From Anaerolineae bacterium (GTDB lineage Bacteria; Chloroflexota; Anaerolineae; 4572-78; J111): DNA of 50,950 nucleotides. The stretch's first letter is position 1. The number at the start of each line of letters is the position of its first letter. This document shows, in pieces, positions 41,462 through 50,950 of the stretch. A program made the translations under genes and the position numbers. The notes below the pieces were generated by a model. It had not been told where the DNA came from. It saw only the letters and a program-made list of their open reading frames with translations, and searched no databases. Location: assembly GCA_020433805.1 (NCBI GenBank), contig JAGRBZ010000014.1, forward strand, positions 1 to 50,950, written 5' to 3'.

Positions 41462-44047
41462 TTAATGCCAGCCATTGCTGATAGTTGCCGGTTCACCATC
41501 GTAGGCATACCCGTTACGGCTTTCAGGAGCGACTGCCGCAATTGAAGGTTCATCTTTACCAAGTTGGGTTGCCGTCTGTATCGTGTCTTCAGTCAATTTA
41601 AACTGAGCTACAATGTCCCTCAAGGCTTGAGCCATATCATTTAAGGTTTGGGCCGAGGCACTCACTTCTTGCACTTGAGCACTCATTTCTTCCGTTGCTG
41701 CACTTACCTCTTCCACTGCCCCACTATTTTGCTTGCTGACGCTGGTAATATTATCAATACCTTGCGATACCTCACTCGAACCAGCCGCCATCAATTCCGT
41801 AGTAGTTGTATTCTCTTTTACAACTGTCGAAACTGCATCCATCGCACTCATAAGCTCACTTGATGAGATATTCATCTGTTGTGTAGCACTTGAAATCCCT
41901 TCAATTTGTTGGGCTGCGGCTTCAACTGCTTCTAAAATGCTATACAAAGCCTGTCCGGCTGCATCCGCTCGACTTACCCCTGTTTCTACCTCGGCCGTTC
42001 CTTCAGCCATTGCCTGTACCGCTTCAGTCACTGTTTGTTGAATACTTTTGATTAAACCGGCTATCTCCTTTGTTGCTTCCGCCGACTTTTCTGCCAACTT
42101 ACGCACTTCATCGGCCACTACGGCAAAACCTTTACCGTGTTCGCCAGCACGCGCTGCTTCAATAGCTGCGTTCAAGGCCAAAAGATTTGTCTGAGAGGCA
42201 ATATCATCGATAGTCTCGACGATGGCTCCAATCTGCCCGGAGCGTTGCCCCATTTCCTCCACTTTCTGAGCCGATAATCCAACTTTAACTTTGATTGTTT
42301 TCATCTTTGTCAAAGTCTCTTCAACGGTTGTAACTCCATTGCGAGCAATCTGTGCAGCCGTTGTAATTCCTTCTACCCCTGACTGAGCGTTAGTTGTCAC
42401 CTTTTGGATGCCGTCTGTTATCTGATTAGTTAACTCCGAAGTTTTAGCAGCAGCCACACTCTGTTCTTGCGCCCCACGAGCTACTCCATCGACAGAGAGA
42501 GCCATTTGTTCAACAGAGAAAGCGACCTGCGTAACATTAGCATTTTGTTCCATAGTAGCCCGAGCCATCTGTTGCATCACATCCGCGATTTGAGAGGCAG
42601 CCAAACCAGCTTGGTCGGCAGCGGAGGCCAGTTGAAAAGAAGCCCCACCGACTTTGCTAGCATTGTCAATAACTCCACCAATAAGTTGGCGCAAGTTACT
42701 TATCATCTTTGTAAAGGCCATACCCAACATATCTTTCTCTGAGCGTGGTTTTAGATGGTAAACCAAATCGCCTTGGGCTATCCGCTGCGCACCCAACGCA
42801 ACTTCTTGAATGTAAGTCTGAAGTTCCTGAAATGCTCGAAAAAGCTCGCCAATTTCATTTTTTCGTTCTTCAAACCCATTAGCTTGTGTTCCCGCTGCGC
42901 TCAAATCCCCAGCAGCTAAACGTCGGGCCTGGATTGTAACCATTGCCAAAGGTTTGACTATGGATCGCGCTGCTAGAACGCCTAAAGCTGCCAGAATGAT
43001 TGCAATAACCGCAGCTACCGCTAAGTTGTAGATAAGCATACTTCGAACAGGGGCATAGACGTCACTAAGATGCTCCTCAATAAAAAGTGCCCACCCCAAT
43101 GTCTCAGCAAACTCCCCTGACATAAATTGATACGCTATAAAAGTGGGGACACCTTCCAAATCGTTCAAATCCGTTTGCCAGCCTTCATGCCCAGCCTCAA
43201 GGAATGCTATATACGACTCGGGAGCATTCTGCATCAGGAAATCCTGATTGCGGGTATATATGATTTTACCATCTTTATCTAACAGCGTGACGACGCCAAT
43301 GTCATTAAATCCCATCTGAGAAAGCACTTCGAACACAACCGAGACATCAACCGTCCCTCGCAGAACGCCGATTACATTTTCCCCCGTCTTATCACGAATA
43401 GGAACCCCTATGTTTACGGCCCAGGATTGCGCGCTTTCATCGTATTCAACATCACCTACGAAAATAGACCCACTTCCATTACTATATGCCCCCTGCCACC
43501 AGTCTTCGTCAGCCTGAAAATAATCACTGGTTGGTTCCGTCATCGCGACATTAAGACCATGACGGTCAGTAATAAAGATCTCGACCTCTTCCGGAAAAGA
43601 ACTCATAAATTGTCTTAAATAATCACTGACTTCGTTTCGCTCAATTTCCGTGACCAATGCTTCTCGATCCGGGTTTGTACTTTGCCAAACCTCATCCAGT
43701 TCAGCAATCGTGACCTTTATCTCTTCCGGATCGCGACCTTCGTAGGTCTGGTTAGCTGTTTTAATAGCCTCAACAATGGCTGGCGAAAGTGCCAACGCTT
43801 CCAGTGTATCTATTCTGCTGGCCATAATATCACTAATCCGCCCTAGAATTTCATCACCGGTGTAGCTAAGATACTGTCCAGTGCTTGTGGTAACTGCATT
43901 TGAAATAGCCATATAGCTAAATGCAGTCATCGCGATTACGGACAGGAGAACTACCCCCAGAACAATGGCGATAATCTGACTTCCGATTTTCCAATGCGTA
44001 ATGTCTAAGTAATTTTTTTGTTTGGACGGTTTAGCAGAATTTATCAT
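41462..44047 (-). CDS. methyl-accepting chemotaxis protein, double-Cache sensor
   Basis: About 861 residues; I favour the ATG at 44047, though TTG at 44050 is also possible, since AAAGGA lies 7-10 bases upstream of both. A membrane helix (about 24-49) is followed by an extracytoplasmic double-Cache domain ([43 protein letters not shown]) and a second helix near 340-362. Two HAMP-like segments and a long MCP signalling coiled coil follow, with the tip [20 protein letters not shown]. The C-terminus is NGY, ten residues, then NGWH. Ligand unknown. It is the last gene of the chemotaxis run. Confidence 0.9.
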   Translation of the reverse strand: MINSAKPSKQKNYLDITHWKIGSQIIAIVLGVVLLSVIAMTAFSYMAISNAVTTSTGQYLSYTGDEILGRISDIMASRIDTLEALALSPAIVEAIKTANQTYEGRDPEEIKVTIAELDEVWQSTNPDREALVTEIERNEVSDYLRQFMSSFPEEVEIFITDRHGLNVAMTEPTSDYFQADEDWWQGAYSNGSGSIFVGDVEYDESAQSWAVNIGVPIRDKTGENVIGVLRGTVDVSVVFEVLSQMGFNDIGVVTLLDKDGKIIYTRNQDFLMQNAPESYIAFLEAGHEGWQTDLNDLEGVPTFIAYQFMSGEFAETLGWALFIEEHLSDVYAPVRSMLIYNLAVAAVIAIILAALGVLAARSIVKPLAMVTIQARRLAAGDLSAAGTQANGFEERKNEIGELFRAFQELQTYIQEVALGAQRIAQGDLVYHLKPRSEKDMLGMAFTKMISNLRQLIGGVIDNASKVGGASFQLASAADQAGLAASQIADVMQQMARATMEQNANVTQVAFSVEQMALSVDGVARGAQEQSVAAAKTSELTNQITDGIQKVTTNAQSGVEGITTAAQIARNGVTTVEETLTKMKTIKVKVGLSAQKVEEMGQRSGQIGAIVETIDDIASQTNLLALNAAIEAARAGEHGKGFAVVADEVRKLAEKSAEATKEIAGLIKSIQQTVTEAVQAMAEGTAEVETGVSRADAAGQALYSILEAVEAAAQQIEGISSATQQMNISSSELMSAMDAVSTVVKENTTTTELMAAGSSEVSQGIDNITSVSKQNSGAVEEVSAATEEMSAQVQEVSASAQTLNDMAQALRDIVAQFKLTEDTIQTATQLGKDEPSIAAVAPESRNGYAYDGEPATISNGWH

Positions 44048-44127
44048 CAAATTTTTTTCCTTTGCTCAATAGTTATTCCGTGCTATCACCAACATTTGTG
44101 AAGAACATTCTCTGTTCATCACGAAAC

Positions 44128-46662
44128 TTAGTGCCAACCATTGGTCTCCACCACCACTTGTTCTTCATATATATATCCATTACTCTTGTTTGGAGCAGGT
44201 ACAAACGCAGATGGTTTTCCTTTTGAACGTAATTCAAGATTAGACTTTTCCTCAACCAGCTTAAATTGACCCACTAACTTCTGGAGAGCTTGGGCCATCT
44301 CACTTAATGTCTGAGCTGACGCACTGACTTCTTGTACCTGAGCACTCATTTCCTCAGTCGCTGCACTTACCTCTTCTACCGCCGCGCTGTTCTTCTTACT
44401 GACGCTAGCAATATTTTCAACTGCTTGGGAAACTTCACTGGAACCGGATGCAATTTCTTGCGTTGCAAAGGTATTCTGTTCAACCACCGCTGCAACCGCA
44501 TCCATTGTCCCTACTAACTCATTTGATGACGCGCTCATCTGCTGTGCTGCTGCTGATATATCTCTTACCTGTTCATTAACAGCTTCCACGGCTTTCAAGA
44601 TGGCCGCCAAGGCTTGACCAGCTTTATCAGCTCGAACTGCACCCACTTCAACTTCTTGCGAACCCTGATTCATCGACTCTACCGCTTCGGACACAGTTTC
44701 TTGAATACCCTTGATCAAGTCGGCAATCTCTCTCGTTGCCTCCGCTGATTTCTCCGCTAACTTGCGGACTTCATCAGCTACTACGGCAAAACCTTTGCCA
44801 TGTTCACCAGCCCGTGCAGCTTCAATAGCCGCATTCAAAGCTAACAGATTAGTTTGCGAGGCAATATCATCGATGGTTTCAACAATAGCCCCAATTTGCT
44901 CTGAGCGCTGCCCCATTTCCTGCACTTTTTGGGCTGACAGATTAACTCTAGATTTAATAGCCTCCATACCTTGGATAGTCTCATCTACAGTTTTCACACC
45001 TTCTCGAGCCGTTTTAGCAGCACCGGCTGCTCCCTCGGCCCCGGAACGGGCATTAGCAACGACCTGACCAATAATCGTAGAGATTTGTTCCGTAACATCA
45101 GAGGAGCGCGCAACAGTTTTGGTCTGTTTCTGAGCACCTTGGGCTATTTCATCTAGGGCATGCGTCATTTGCTCTACTGACAGTGTCATTTTGTTGGTAG
45201 ACTCAGTTTGTTGAGCAGTGCCATAAGCAACTTGCTGACTTGTGGCAGCAATTTGGGCCGTGGCCAGGCCGGCTTGCTCGGCTACCGCTGCCAGTTGACC
45301 GGAAGCCGTTGTAACACTGGTCGTGTATTCAGTTAACTGGCTAATCAGTTCACGTAGATTTTTTAACATTTTTACAAAAGCGTTACCAAGCACATCCCGC
45401 TCAGATTTAGGCTTGAGATCTGCCCTTAGGTCGCCTTGAGCCAGATTATTGGCTGTATCAGCCATTTCTTTCATATAGATGATTATCTGTTGAAAGGCTG
45501 TCGCCATCATGCCAATCTCATCGTGTCTTTTGGCTAACGTTTCATTCATCTTGGTATGATTCACTTCACCGGCAGCAAGCTTTGTAGCGGTGTTCGCCAT
45601 CACCACCAAAGGACTAGCCACACCGCGGGCTACAAAGAAGGCTACCCCACCAACAACAAGTAGAATTACTCCTACAAGAGCCAAAGCGCCCCACTGTAAA
45701 GAATATACGCTACTTAGCACCTGATCGGTCGGTAAAGATCGAATAACAAGCCAGTAGCCTTGCGGTTGATCGGGATCAAAGTGGAGTTTGCGGAATGCGA
45801 TTACTTCTCCCAATTCCGAGTCTATCGTGACGTGTGTATCTTGATCGCCAAGGCCTGCTATACTACTTGTATAATCATTGTTTGCGTTGAAGTCAGTCTC
45901 CAAGTCAAACCCGAAAGTCCAGTCCGGATTGGAGTGCATGAGGTAATAACCTTCACTATTGGCGAGAGCCGTAGTTCCGGAAACTGCTTGCAACCTCGAC
46001 AAAAAACTTTCGGCATATACGTTCATCACAACCACACCTCGACGCTCTCCATCAGAATTGAAGACCGGCGTACTATAACGCAGTACCGGGGTGTGCGGCA
46101 CCTGAATTGCACCACGTTCTCGATTGAGGTTTAGGGCAGAGACGTATACTTTCCCAGCTGCCATGTTCATCGGTTCAGTAAAGTATGAACTGCTACTTTT
46201 ATCTTGCAGGGCCTCGCCACGAACCACGGATGATTGACCATCCCCATAATCTACACGGACTTTTTCCATACCAAACTCGTCTAGATAACGAATTTGCATG
46301 TAAAATTGCCGATTTTCAGCAACTGATTTATAGGTTTGACTTAAACGCTCGGCCCAATCGCTGTAAGAGACATTTGAGAGCAAATCACGTCCACCATCGT
46401 CCGAAGCACGGATCAGTCCGTGTAAGGCAGGCGCATCTGCCATAATCAACACATCGGAGCGAAACAGTTCAAGAAATGTCTGTACTTCGCTAACGTCAGT
46501 TAACGTATCCTGCTGTACATCACCCAACGCCGCCGTTGTCAACGTTTGTCGAGCATGTATCGCCCCTAAACCGGCAATTATAACGGTGGGGATCAGCGCT
46601 ACTGTAGTAAAAAGAAAAGTTAATTTACTACGTATTGATAGATTATTGAACCAATTAAACAT
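44128..46662 (-). CDS. methyl-accepting chemotaxis protein, Cache sensor
   Basis: 844 residues. It has helices at about 14-36 and about 315-342, bracketing a Cache-type sensor domain ([57 protein letters not shown]). Two HAMP-like segments and the MCP signalling domain follow. The hairpin tip ([20 protein letters not shown]) and its flanks are nearly identical to the two neighbouring receptors. The C-terminus is NGY, ten residues, then NGWH, the same as its neighbours. The sensor resembles PDC domains found with small-molecule ligands, but specificity cannot be predicted. Confidence 0.9.
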   Translation of the reverse strand: MFNWFNNLSIRSKLTFLFTTVALIPTVIIAGLGAIHARQTLTTAALGDVQQDTLTDVSEVQTFLELFRSDVLIMADAPALHGLIRASDDGGRDLLSNVSYSDWAERLSQTYKSVAENRQFYMQIRYLDEFGMEKVRVDYGDGQSSVVRGEALQDKSSSSYFTEPMNMAAGKVYVSALNLNRERGAIQVPHTPVLRYSTPVFNSDGERRGVVVMNVYAESFLSRLQAVSGTTALANSEGYYLMHSNPDWTFGFDLETDFNANNDYTSSIAGLGDQDTHVTIDSELGEVIAFRKLHFDPDQPQGYWLVIRSLPTDQVLSSVYSLQWGALALVGVILLVVGGVAFFVARGVASPLVVMANTATKLAAGEVNHTKMNETLAKRHDEIGMMATAFQQIIIYMKEMADTANNLAQGDLRADLKPKSERDVLGNAFVKMLKNLRELISQLTEYTTSVTTASGQLAAVAEQAGLATAQIAATSQQVAYGTAQQTESTNKMTLSVEQMTHALDEIAQGAQKQTKTVARSSDVTEQISTIIGQVVANARSGAEGAAGAAKTAREGVKTVDETIQGMEAIKSRVNLSAQKVQEMGQRSEQIGAIVETIDDIASQTNLLALNAAIEAARAGEHGKGFAVVADEVRKLAEKSAEATREIADLIKGIQETVSEAVESMNQGSQEVEVGAVRADKAGQALAAILKAVEAVNEQVRDISAAAQQMSASSNELVGTMDAVAAVVEQNTFATQEIASGSSEVSQAVENIASVSKKNSAAVEEVSAATEEMSAQVQEVSASAQTLSEMAQALQKLVGQFKLVEEKSNLELRSKGKPSAFVPAPNKSNGYIYEEQVVVETNGWH

Positions 46663-46723
46663 TTTACGTTCCTTATAGATAGGGTGATGGGTAGTACTTA
46701 CCAGGCATTCACGATTTCAATAC

Positions 46724-48583
46724 CTAGTGCCAGCCATTGCTAACAGGTGCCGGTATATCTTGATAGCTATTATAACCGTTACGCTTTTCTGAAACCGTTA
46801 CCGAATTAGAATTTGTACCATTCGAGCGAGTCTGAGGGGTTGTTTCATCCTCATCCAGGTTGAACTGAGCCACAAGCTGCTGCAAGGCCTGAGCCATATT
46901 ACTCAACGTCTGGGCCGAAGCACTCACTTCTTCCACCTGAGCGCTCATTTCTTCCGTGGCCGCACTCACCTCTTCCACCGCTGCGCTGTTCGATCTACTG
47001 ACTCCGGCAATATTGTCAATCGCTTGTGAAACCTCGCTTGAGCTGGTTGCCATCTCTTTGGTGGACGATGTGTTCTCCTTAACTACGGTGGAAACCGCCT
47101 CCATCGCGCTATCTAATTCATTTGAAGAAGCCGCCATCTGCTGTGCCGCGGCGGATATGTCTTTAACCTGTTCGTTCACTGCTTCTACTGCTTTCAAAAT
47201 ATCGGCTAAGGCTCGTCCTGCATCATTTGCACGGCTGGCCCCACTTTCTACTTCAGAAGCACCCTCTTCCATCGCAACAACCGCTTCGGATACTGTCTCC
47301 TGAATACCTTTAATCAAATCAGCAATTTCCTTGGTCGCTTCTGCCGATTTCTCAGCGAGTTTACGCACTTCGTCGGCCACTACGGCAAAGCCTTTACCAT
47401 GTTCGCCAGCTCGCGCTGCCTCAATAGCCGCGTTTAAAGCAAGGAGGTTTGTTTGTGAGGCAATGTCATCAATTGTTTCAACAATGGCACCTATTTGGGC
47501 CGAACGTTGCCCCATCTCTTGTACCTTTTGGGTAGAAAGCCCCACTCTCGTCTTGATAGTGTTCATCTTTTCAATGGTCTCTTCAACAGTTTCCGCACCA
47601 TCACGCGCCAACTGTGCAGCTTCGGTTGCTCCTTTGGCTCCGGTTTGCGCATTGGTAACAACTTGATGAATAGCAGTTGCTATCTTATTGGCAATTTCAG
47701 CAGATTTGAGTACGGCTTTTGTTTGCTCTTGAGCTCCTTTGGCTACACTATCAATCGCCTGGGACACCGATCCAACAATATTCGATGCTTTGGTTACGCT
47801 GGAAGTTTGTTGCTCGGTGCCGTACGCTACATTCTGCATCGTAGAGGCTATCTGAGATGTAGCTAACCCAGCCTGATCGGCAATAGAGGCTAACTGACGG
47901 GCAGCTATCAGCAGATGATTGGCCGACTTTGTTGTTTCGGTTAAGGTTGCCCGCATTGTCGTCTTAAAATCGGCATAATATTCCGATAGGTCATGCTCTG
48001 TAGATTTAATCTTCACAGTAGCTAAATCAAGCCCTACTGTCTCAAGGTAATCATAAAAGAAGGCATCCGTCACTGCCTGAATATCGTAGTTAAAGACCTT
48101 AAAAATGGCCTGCTCGGCCTTCGATCGAAAACGGGGTCGAAAGAAATACGTTCGTGTTAAATATTTGCGTACCAGAATTTGATAAGACGTATAGCTGCCA
48201 ACATACCATTTGATAGGGAGATTGATGACGTTATGCAATTTTCCAACGCGCAGACGGCGTTCAAAGTAGTCTGTTCCATACTCACCACCGTCTGCGGCCT
48301 CCTGAAAAATCTGGCAAAAGTATCCAGCCTGAGCCTTCTCCAGAACCTGGCGCAACTGAGTAAGGGTCATATTTTTTTCTCGAGCATGGGCTTCGAAGAA
48401 CGTCAAACTTTCCGGAAAGGTAAATTGATGATCGTAGAACTCTTTAGCCAATGGCTGGGAAACACGTTTAGCCCATGCATTAAGCTTTGCGAGAATACGA
48501 ACATCCTCTGCTGAAAATAATATAAACTGCTTCCTGAGACTCAGGTTGGTGTTATTAATGTGATATTTAGTCGCTAAACGCAT
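46724..48583 (-). CDS. globin-coupled methyl-accepting chemotaxis protein (HemAT-like)
   Basis: 619 residues, no membrane helix. Residues about 1-185 are a globin-coupled sensor (protoglobin) domain: His117 in [19 protein letters not shown] aligns with the haem-binding proximal histidine of HemAT. The remainder is the MCP signalling domain with the same tip as the two membrane receptors. It should sense O2 or another gas ligand and act in the cytoplasm as an aerotaxis transducer. The C-terminus is NGY, eleven residues, then NGWH. It is directly downstream of cheW. Confidence 0.9.
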   Translation of the reverse strand: MRLATKYHINNTNLSLRKQFILFSAEDVRILAKLNAWAKRVSQPLAKEFYDHQFTFPESLTFFEAHAREKNMTLTQLRQVLEKAQAGYFCQIFQEAADGGEYGTDYFERRLRVGKLHNVINLPIKWYVGSYTSYQILVRKYLTRTYFFRPRFRSKAEQAIFKVFNYDIQAVTDAFFYDYLETVGLDLATVKIKSTEHDLSEYYADFKTTMRATLTETTKSANHLLIAARQLASIADQAGLATSQIASTMQNVAYGTEQQTSSVTKASNIVGSVSQAIDSVAKGAQEQTKAVLKSAEIANKIATAIHQVVTNAQTGAKGATEAAQLARDGAETVEETIEKMNTIKTRVGLSTQKVQEMGQRSAQIGAIVETIDDIASQTNLLALNAAIEAARAGEHGKGFAVVADEVRKLAEKSAEATKEIADLIKGIQETVSEAVVAMEEGASEVESGASRANDAGRALADILKAVEAVNEQVKDISAAAQQMAASSNELDSAMEAVSTVVKENTSSTKEMATSSSEVSQAIDNIAGVSRSNSAAVEEVSAATEEMSAQVEEVSASAQTLSNMAQALQQLVAQFNLDEDETTPQTRSNGTNSNSVTVSEKRNGYNSYQDIPAPVSNGWH

Positions 48584-48720
48584 ACTATGATTTCCTCATT
48601 ACTTCTTAGTCGGTAACTTTTTCAACGCTTTTTACTCATTTTCCAAGGTCATTAATTGTTTGATATCCGCTAATCACTATAAGATCTAATTTACTTTGAC
48701 CTCAGTCATCTTTTGCTTGC

Positions 48721-49176
48721 TTAGGTTACCGGAACAGTCTGCAGCTCGACCTGTTCTTGGGCAGTAAGTACTTTGTCTAAATCCAGTAGAATCACCAGTT
48801 GTTCTTCGAGTTTGGCAATACCGGCAATAAAGGTCGAGTCTACTGTAACTACCAGCGGTGAGGGTGGTTCGATTGCCTCATCATTTACCCGCAGCACTTC
48901 GGCTACAGCGTCGACAATCATTCCAACTGTGCCACCATCCATATCAACAACAACAATACGTGTATCTTTTGTGGCCTCTTTCTGTGGCAGGCCAAAGCGT
49001 TGACGTAGATCGATTACCGGCAAAACCACACCACGTAGATTGGTAACGCCTTTTACAAATGGAGGTGCTTGCGGCACTCCTGTGATTGTCTGTAGCTTGA
49101 TGATGCTCTCTACAGCCGTAATATTTACACCGTACCGTTCATTAGCTAACTCAAAAACAACAACTTGATTTTCCAT
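48721..49176 (-). CDS. cheW: chemotaxis coupling protein CheW
   Basis: 151 residues, the normal length for CheW. The family pattern is clear: VVFELANERYGVNITAVESI, ITGVPQAPPFVKGVTNLRG, VVLPVIDLRQRFGLP, VGMIVDAVAEVLRV and IAKLEEQLVILLDLDKVL. It couples the receptors to the CheA kinase. No cheA, cheY, cheR or cheB lies in the window, so the signalling core must be encoded elsewhere. It is the first gene of the minus-strand receptor run, with AAAGGATT upstream of the ATG. Confidence 0.93.
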   Translation of the reverse strand: MENQVVVFELANERYGVNITAVESIIKLQTITGVPQAPPFVKGVTNLRGVVLPVIDLRQRFGLPQKEATKDTRIVVVDMDGGTVGMIVDAVAEVLRVNDEAIEPPSPLVVTVDSTFIAGIAKLEEQLVILLDLDKVLTAQEQVELQTVPVT

Positions 49177-49650
49177 AAGGTTAAAATCCTTTCTTTAAAA
49201 ATACTGAATTTTCTCATAGGGAGACGTCATTACACTTATCGGCATAAACGCTTATTTCGACCATAAAAATTACGTAAAAGCAATTGGGGATGACAGGATA
49301 AAATGATGGAAACAAAATACTTATTTCGTCTCATTTCCCACTTTTATCAGCAAACTTCATTCTGATGCTTTTGAATAGAGATTTTTAAGTGTCCCAGCTT
49401 ATTTGGGAACGTTTAGCGGCGTAGTGACGTCACAACATTAAGAGTAGAATTTACCACGCGCTCTTCAATAATCGACTCGTTTGGATCGAGAAAGATCCCT
49501 GGCACGCGGTGATTGGCAAACGACCTTCGTTGAAGTTGATGACGGCGGGGACTGTTACTTTCAATTCAAATACAATGTCGAGTCAGAAACACCGTACGAT
49601 CTGCGAATCAACGGCGAAGCATAAACACGAACAACACCGAGGAGGAAAGC
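49177..49650. other. divergent intergenic region with a possible gene remnant
   Basis: This region separates minus-strand cheW from the plus-strand lipoprotein and should hold both promoters, neither of which I can define. At 49472-49624 a plus-strand frame without ATG reads RGDWQTTFVEVDDGGDCYF and ends YDLRINGEA and a stop. It looks like genuine protein sequence and may be the 3' remnant of a lost gene, or a small gene starting at TTG 49481. Confidence 0.4.
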
Positions 49651-50950
49651 ATGTTTACGATATCGCAAATAACCATGAAACTTGGCAACTTCAAAAACAT
49701 TTCGACAAGTGCCCTTTACGCCTTATTTTTCTTATTACTAATCGTGATAATGGTCGCTTGTAATCAATCCGAAGAACCAAGTGACGATATCATTCATGCG
49801 AATGAAACCGCTGCTTTCCTATTGAGTCCGGAAGCACCTCAACCATCATCTACCCCTATCGTCAAACCGACCCCCATATGTCCTCCCGGTGCATCTGCTA
49901 TCCCCGACCAGGGCTGTACAGTCACGCCGATCCCGGCCAGCCTGGAGAACACACCCACCCCCGAAATCATTATCGATGCCGATTGTGGCTGGCAAGGCGA
50001 AGCCCACGTGTGGCGCGATGACAACCAAAACGGACAGTGGGATCAAGGCGAAGTTCCACTAACCGGCATCGAACTTGTTATTGACGATACATATAACGAC
50101 ATCAAGCAGGTTAGCGTCAGCGAAAGTGATGAAAGCGGCATCGCCTTTCTTGATGTCTGGCTGCCGGGCTGCCCGCGGGTAACGCTTCAGCTTTCCCTAT
50201 CCCCCGATCCGACGCTGCGCCCCACCACGCCGATGCAGTATGAAATCGACGATACCTTTCAAGGTACGCTCTTTGAGTTTGGGTTGGTCGATGCCAACGC
50301 GCCGACCATCACTCACACGCCGCCAATGCAGCCGCTCCGATCCTGGTCGGTAGCCCCCGACGGGGCGGTTTTTGTGCTGGATGCCGAAAGCCGTCTGGTT
50401 CAACTGCACCCCGACAACTTATCATCCAGACTTCAATCGGAGCCGCTGTTCGAGGCCGAAGACAACAGCCCGGCCTATCTGGCCGTCGATCGGACCCGCA
50501 TCTTCGTTGGCAGCCACAGCATCTCCCAGACGCTCGTTCTGGCGAGAGACAATTTTGCGGAAATTACCCGGCTCGATGCCGCCGGCCCGCTGGCCCTTGA
50601 TGTGGACCATCAGTTGATTATGACACCTCGGACTGTGACGCCGCCCTACTACACCGACCTGACCTGGATCTATGATCTCACCAATCTCGTTCAACCGACG
50701 CACGTATTGACCACGTCCTGCCTCTCCGGCCCGCCCGTCACCTACCCCGCCGCCCGGCAGTTGTATCTTCAAACGCGCAACTGCCTCTCCTCACCGCCCC
50801 ATCGACGCGACACCTACACCATGTTTAACCTGGATACGCTCACCACTACCGTAGAAACCGAACAACTTGGGCCAGGTCGCTTTGATACCCCGGCCATTGC
50901 CTCACAGGTCGGCCACGTGGTTTCCGTGTATCACCACGCCAACGGCTTCG
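49651..50950 (+). CDS. lipoprotein with SdrD_B-like domain, partial (runs off window)
   Basis: 433 codons without a stop before the window end. The ATG at 49651 is preceded by GGAGGAAAGC. A signal segment (SALYALFFLLLIVIMVACNQ) ends in a lipobox VAC, so Cys is probably lipidated. A Pro/Thr-rich linker follows, then an SdrD_B-like domain (GEAHVWRDDNQNGQWDQGEV, PLTGIELVID). After that comes a beta-rich, propeller-like part (SWSVAPDGAVFVLDAESRLV, FVGSHSISQTLVLARDN). It is probably a surface-anchored adhesive or structural protein. The coding part looks richer in G and C than the neighbouring non-coding DNA. Its 3' end is outside the window. Confidence 0.75.
   Translation, partial: MFTISQITMKLGNFKNISTSALYALFFLLLIVIMVACNQSEEPSDDIIHANETAAFLLSPEAPQPSSTPIVKPTPICPPGASAIPDQGCTVTPIPASLENTPTPEIIIDADCGWQGEAHVWRDDNQNGQWDQGEVPLTGIELVIDDTYNDIKQVSVSESDESGIAFLDVWLPGCPRVTLQLSLSPDPTLRPTTPMQYEIDDTFQGTLFEFGLVDANAPTITHTPPMQPLRSWSVAPDGAVFVLDAESRLVQLHPDNLSSRLQSEPLFEAEDNSPAYLAVDRTRIFVGSHSISQTLVLARDNFAEITRLDAAGPLALDVDHQLIMTPRTVTPPYYTDLTWIYDLTNLVQPTHVLTTSCLSGPPVTYPAARQLYLQTRNCLSSPPHRRDTYTMFNLDTLTTTVETEQLGPGRFDTPAIASQVGHVVSVYHHANGF

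Noticed and set aside
47331..47666. Plus-strand open frames opposite the MCP signalling domains (also near 44711-45067 and 46956-47303)
   Set aside because: The same antisense pattern recurs because the underlying MCP domains are alike; the minus-strand genes explain the region.
49509..49763. Plus-strand 84-codon frame overlapping the lipoprotein start
   Set aside because: Different frame from the lipoprotein, which has a strong ribosome site, signal peptide and lipobox; this one has no such support.

Overview
The window looks like a piece of a Chloroflexota genome (Anaerolineae or Caldilineae type). This is an inference from gene style: many-bladed secreted WD40 and NHL proteins, a GAF-containing NarL-type histidine kinase, a globin-coupled chemoreceptor, DUF11/SdrD_B-type surface proteins, and short dispersed repeats. 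No rRNA or tRNA gene was seen, so the assignment rests on protein families only.

Region 1 (about 127-30623, all minus strand) is one long, tightly packed gene run that reads from 30623 down to 127. Many junctions overlap or are separated by only a few bases. It encodes a surface-polysaccharide pathway: initiating sugar transferase, Gfo/Idh/MocA oxidoreductase and DegT aminotransferase (an amino-sugar pair), Wzz-like chain-length protein fused to a degenerate GGDEF domain, Wzx-type flippase, Wzy/O-antigen-ligase-type protein, GT4 glycosyltransferases and a secreted beta-helix protein. It also carries a bifunctional ATP sulfurylase/APS kinase, which makes PAPS, and five sulfotransferase-family genes. 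Three adjacent kinase-like genes (6241-9674) and three large secreted repeat proteins complete it. The simplest reading is a self-contained locus for a sulfated exopolysaccharide or glycan, with its own sulfate donor supply.

Region 2 (30624-31895) is a long non-coding stretch with strong hairpins. It includes a possible plus-strand small RNA that ends in an intrinsic terminator. Region 3 (31896-34616) is a NarL-type histidine kinase/response regulator pair whose kinase has a receiver domain without its phosphoacceptor aspartate. Region 4 (34617-39353) holds an intergenic repeat element, a FtsX/MacB-type permease with no visible ATPase partner, a small polytopic membrane protein behind an attenuator-like hairpin, and a ParB-like-fold protein.

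Region 5 (39641-41404, plus strand) is decayed: a frameshifted phytanoyl-CoA dioxygenase fragment and an IS4-family transposase pseudogene with several lesions. Region 6 (41462-49176, minus) is a chemotaxis block: CheW, a soluble globin-coupled MCP and two membrane Cache-domain MCPs. All three MCPs end in the same short C-terminal motif. Region 7 (49651 to the window end, plus) is the first 433 codons of a lipoprotein with an SdrD_B-like domain that runs off the window.
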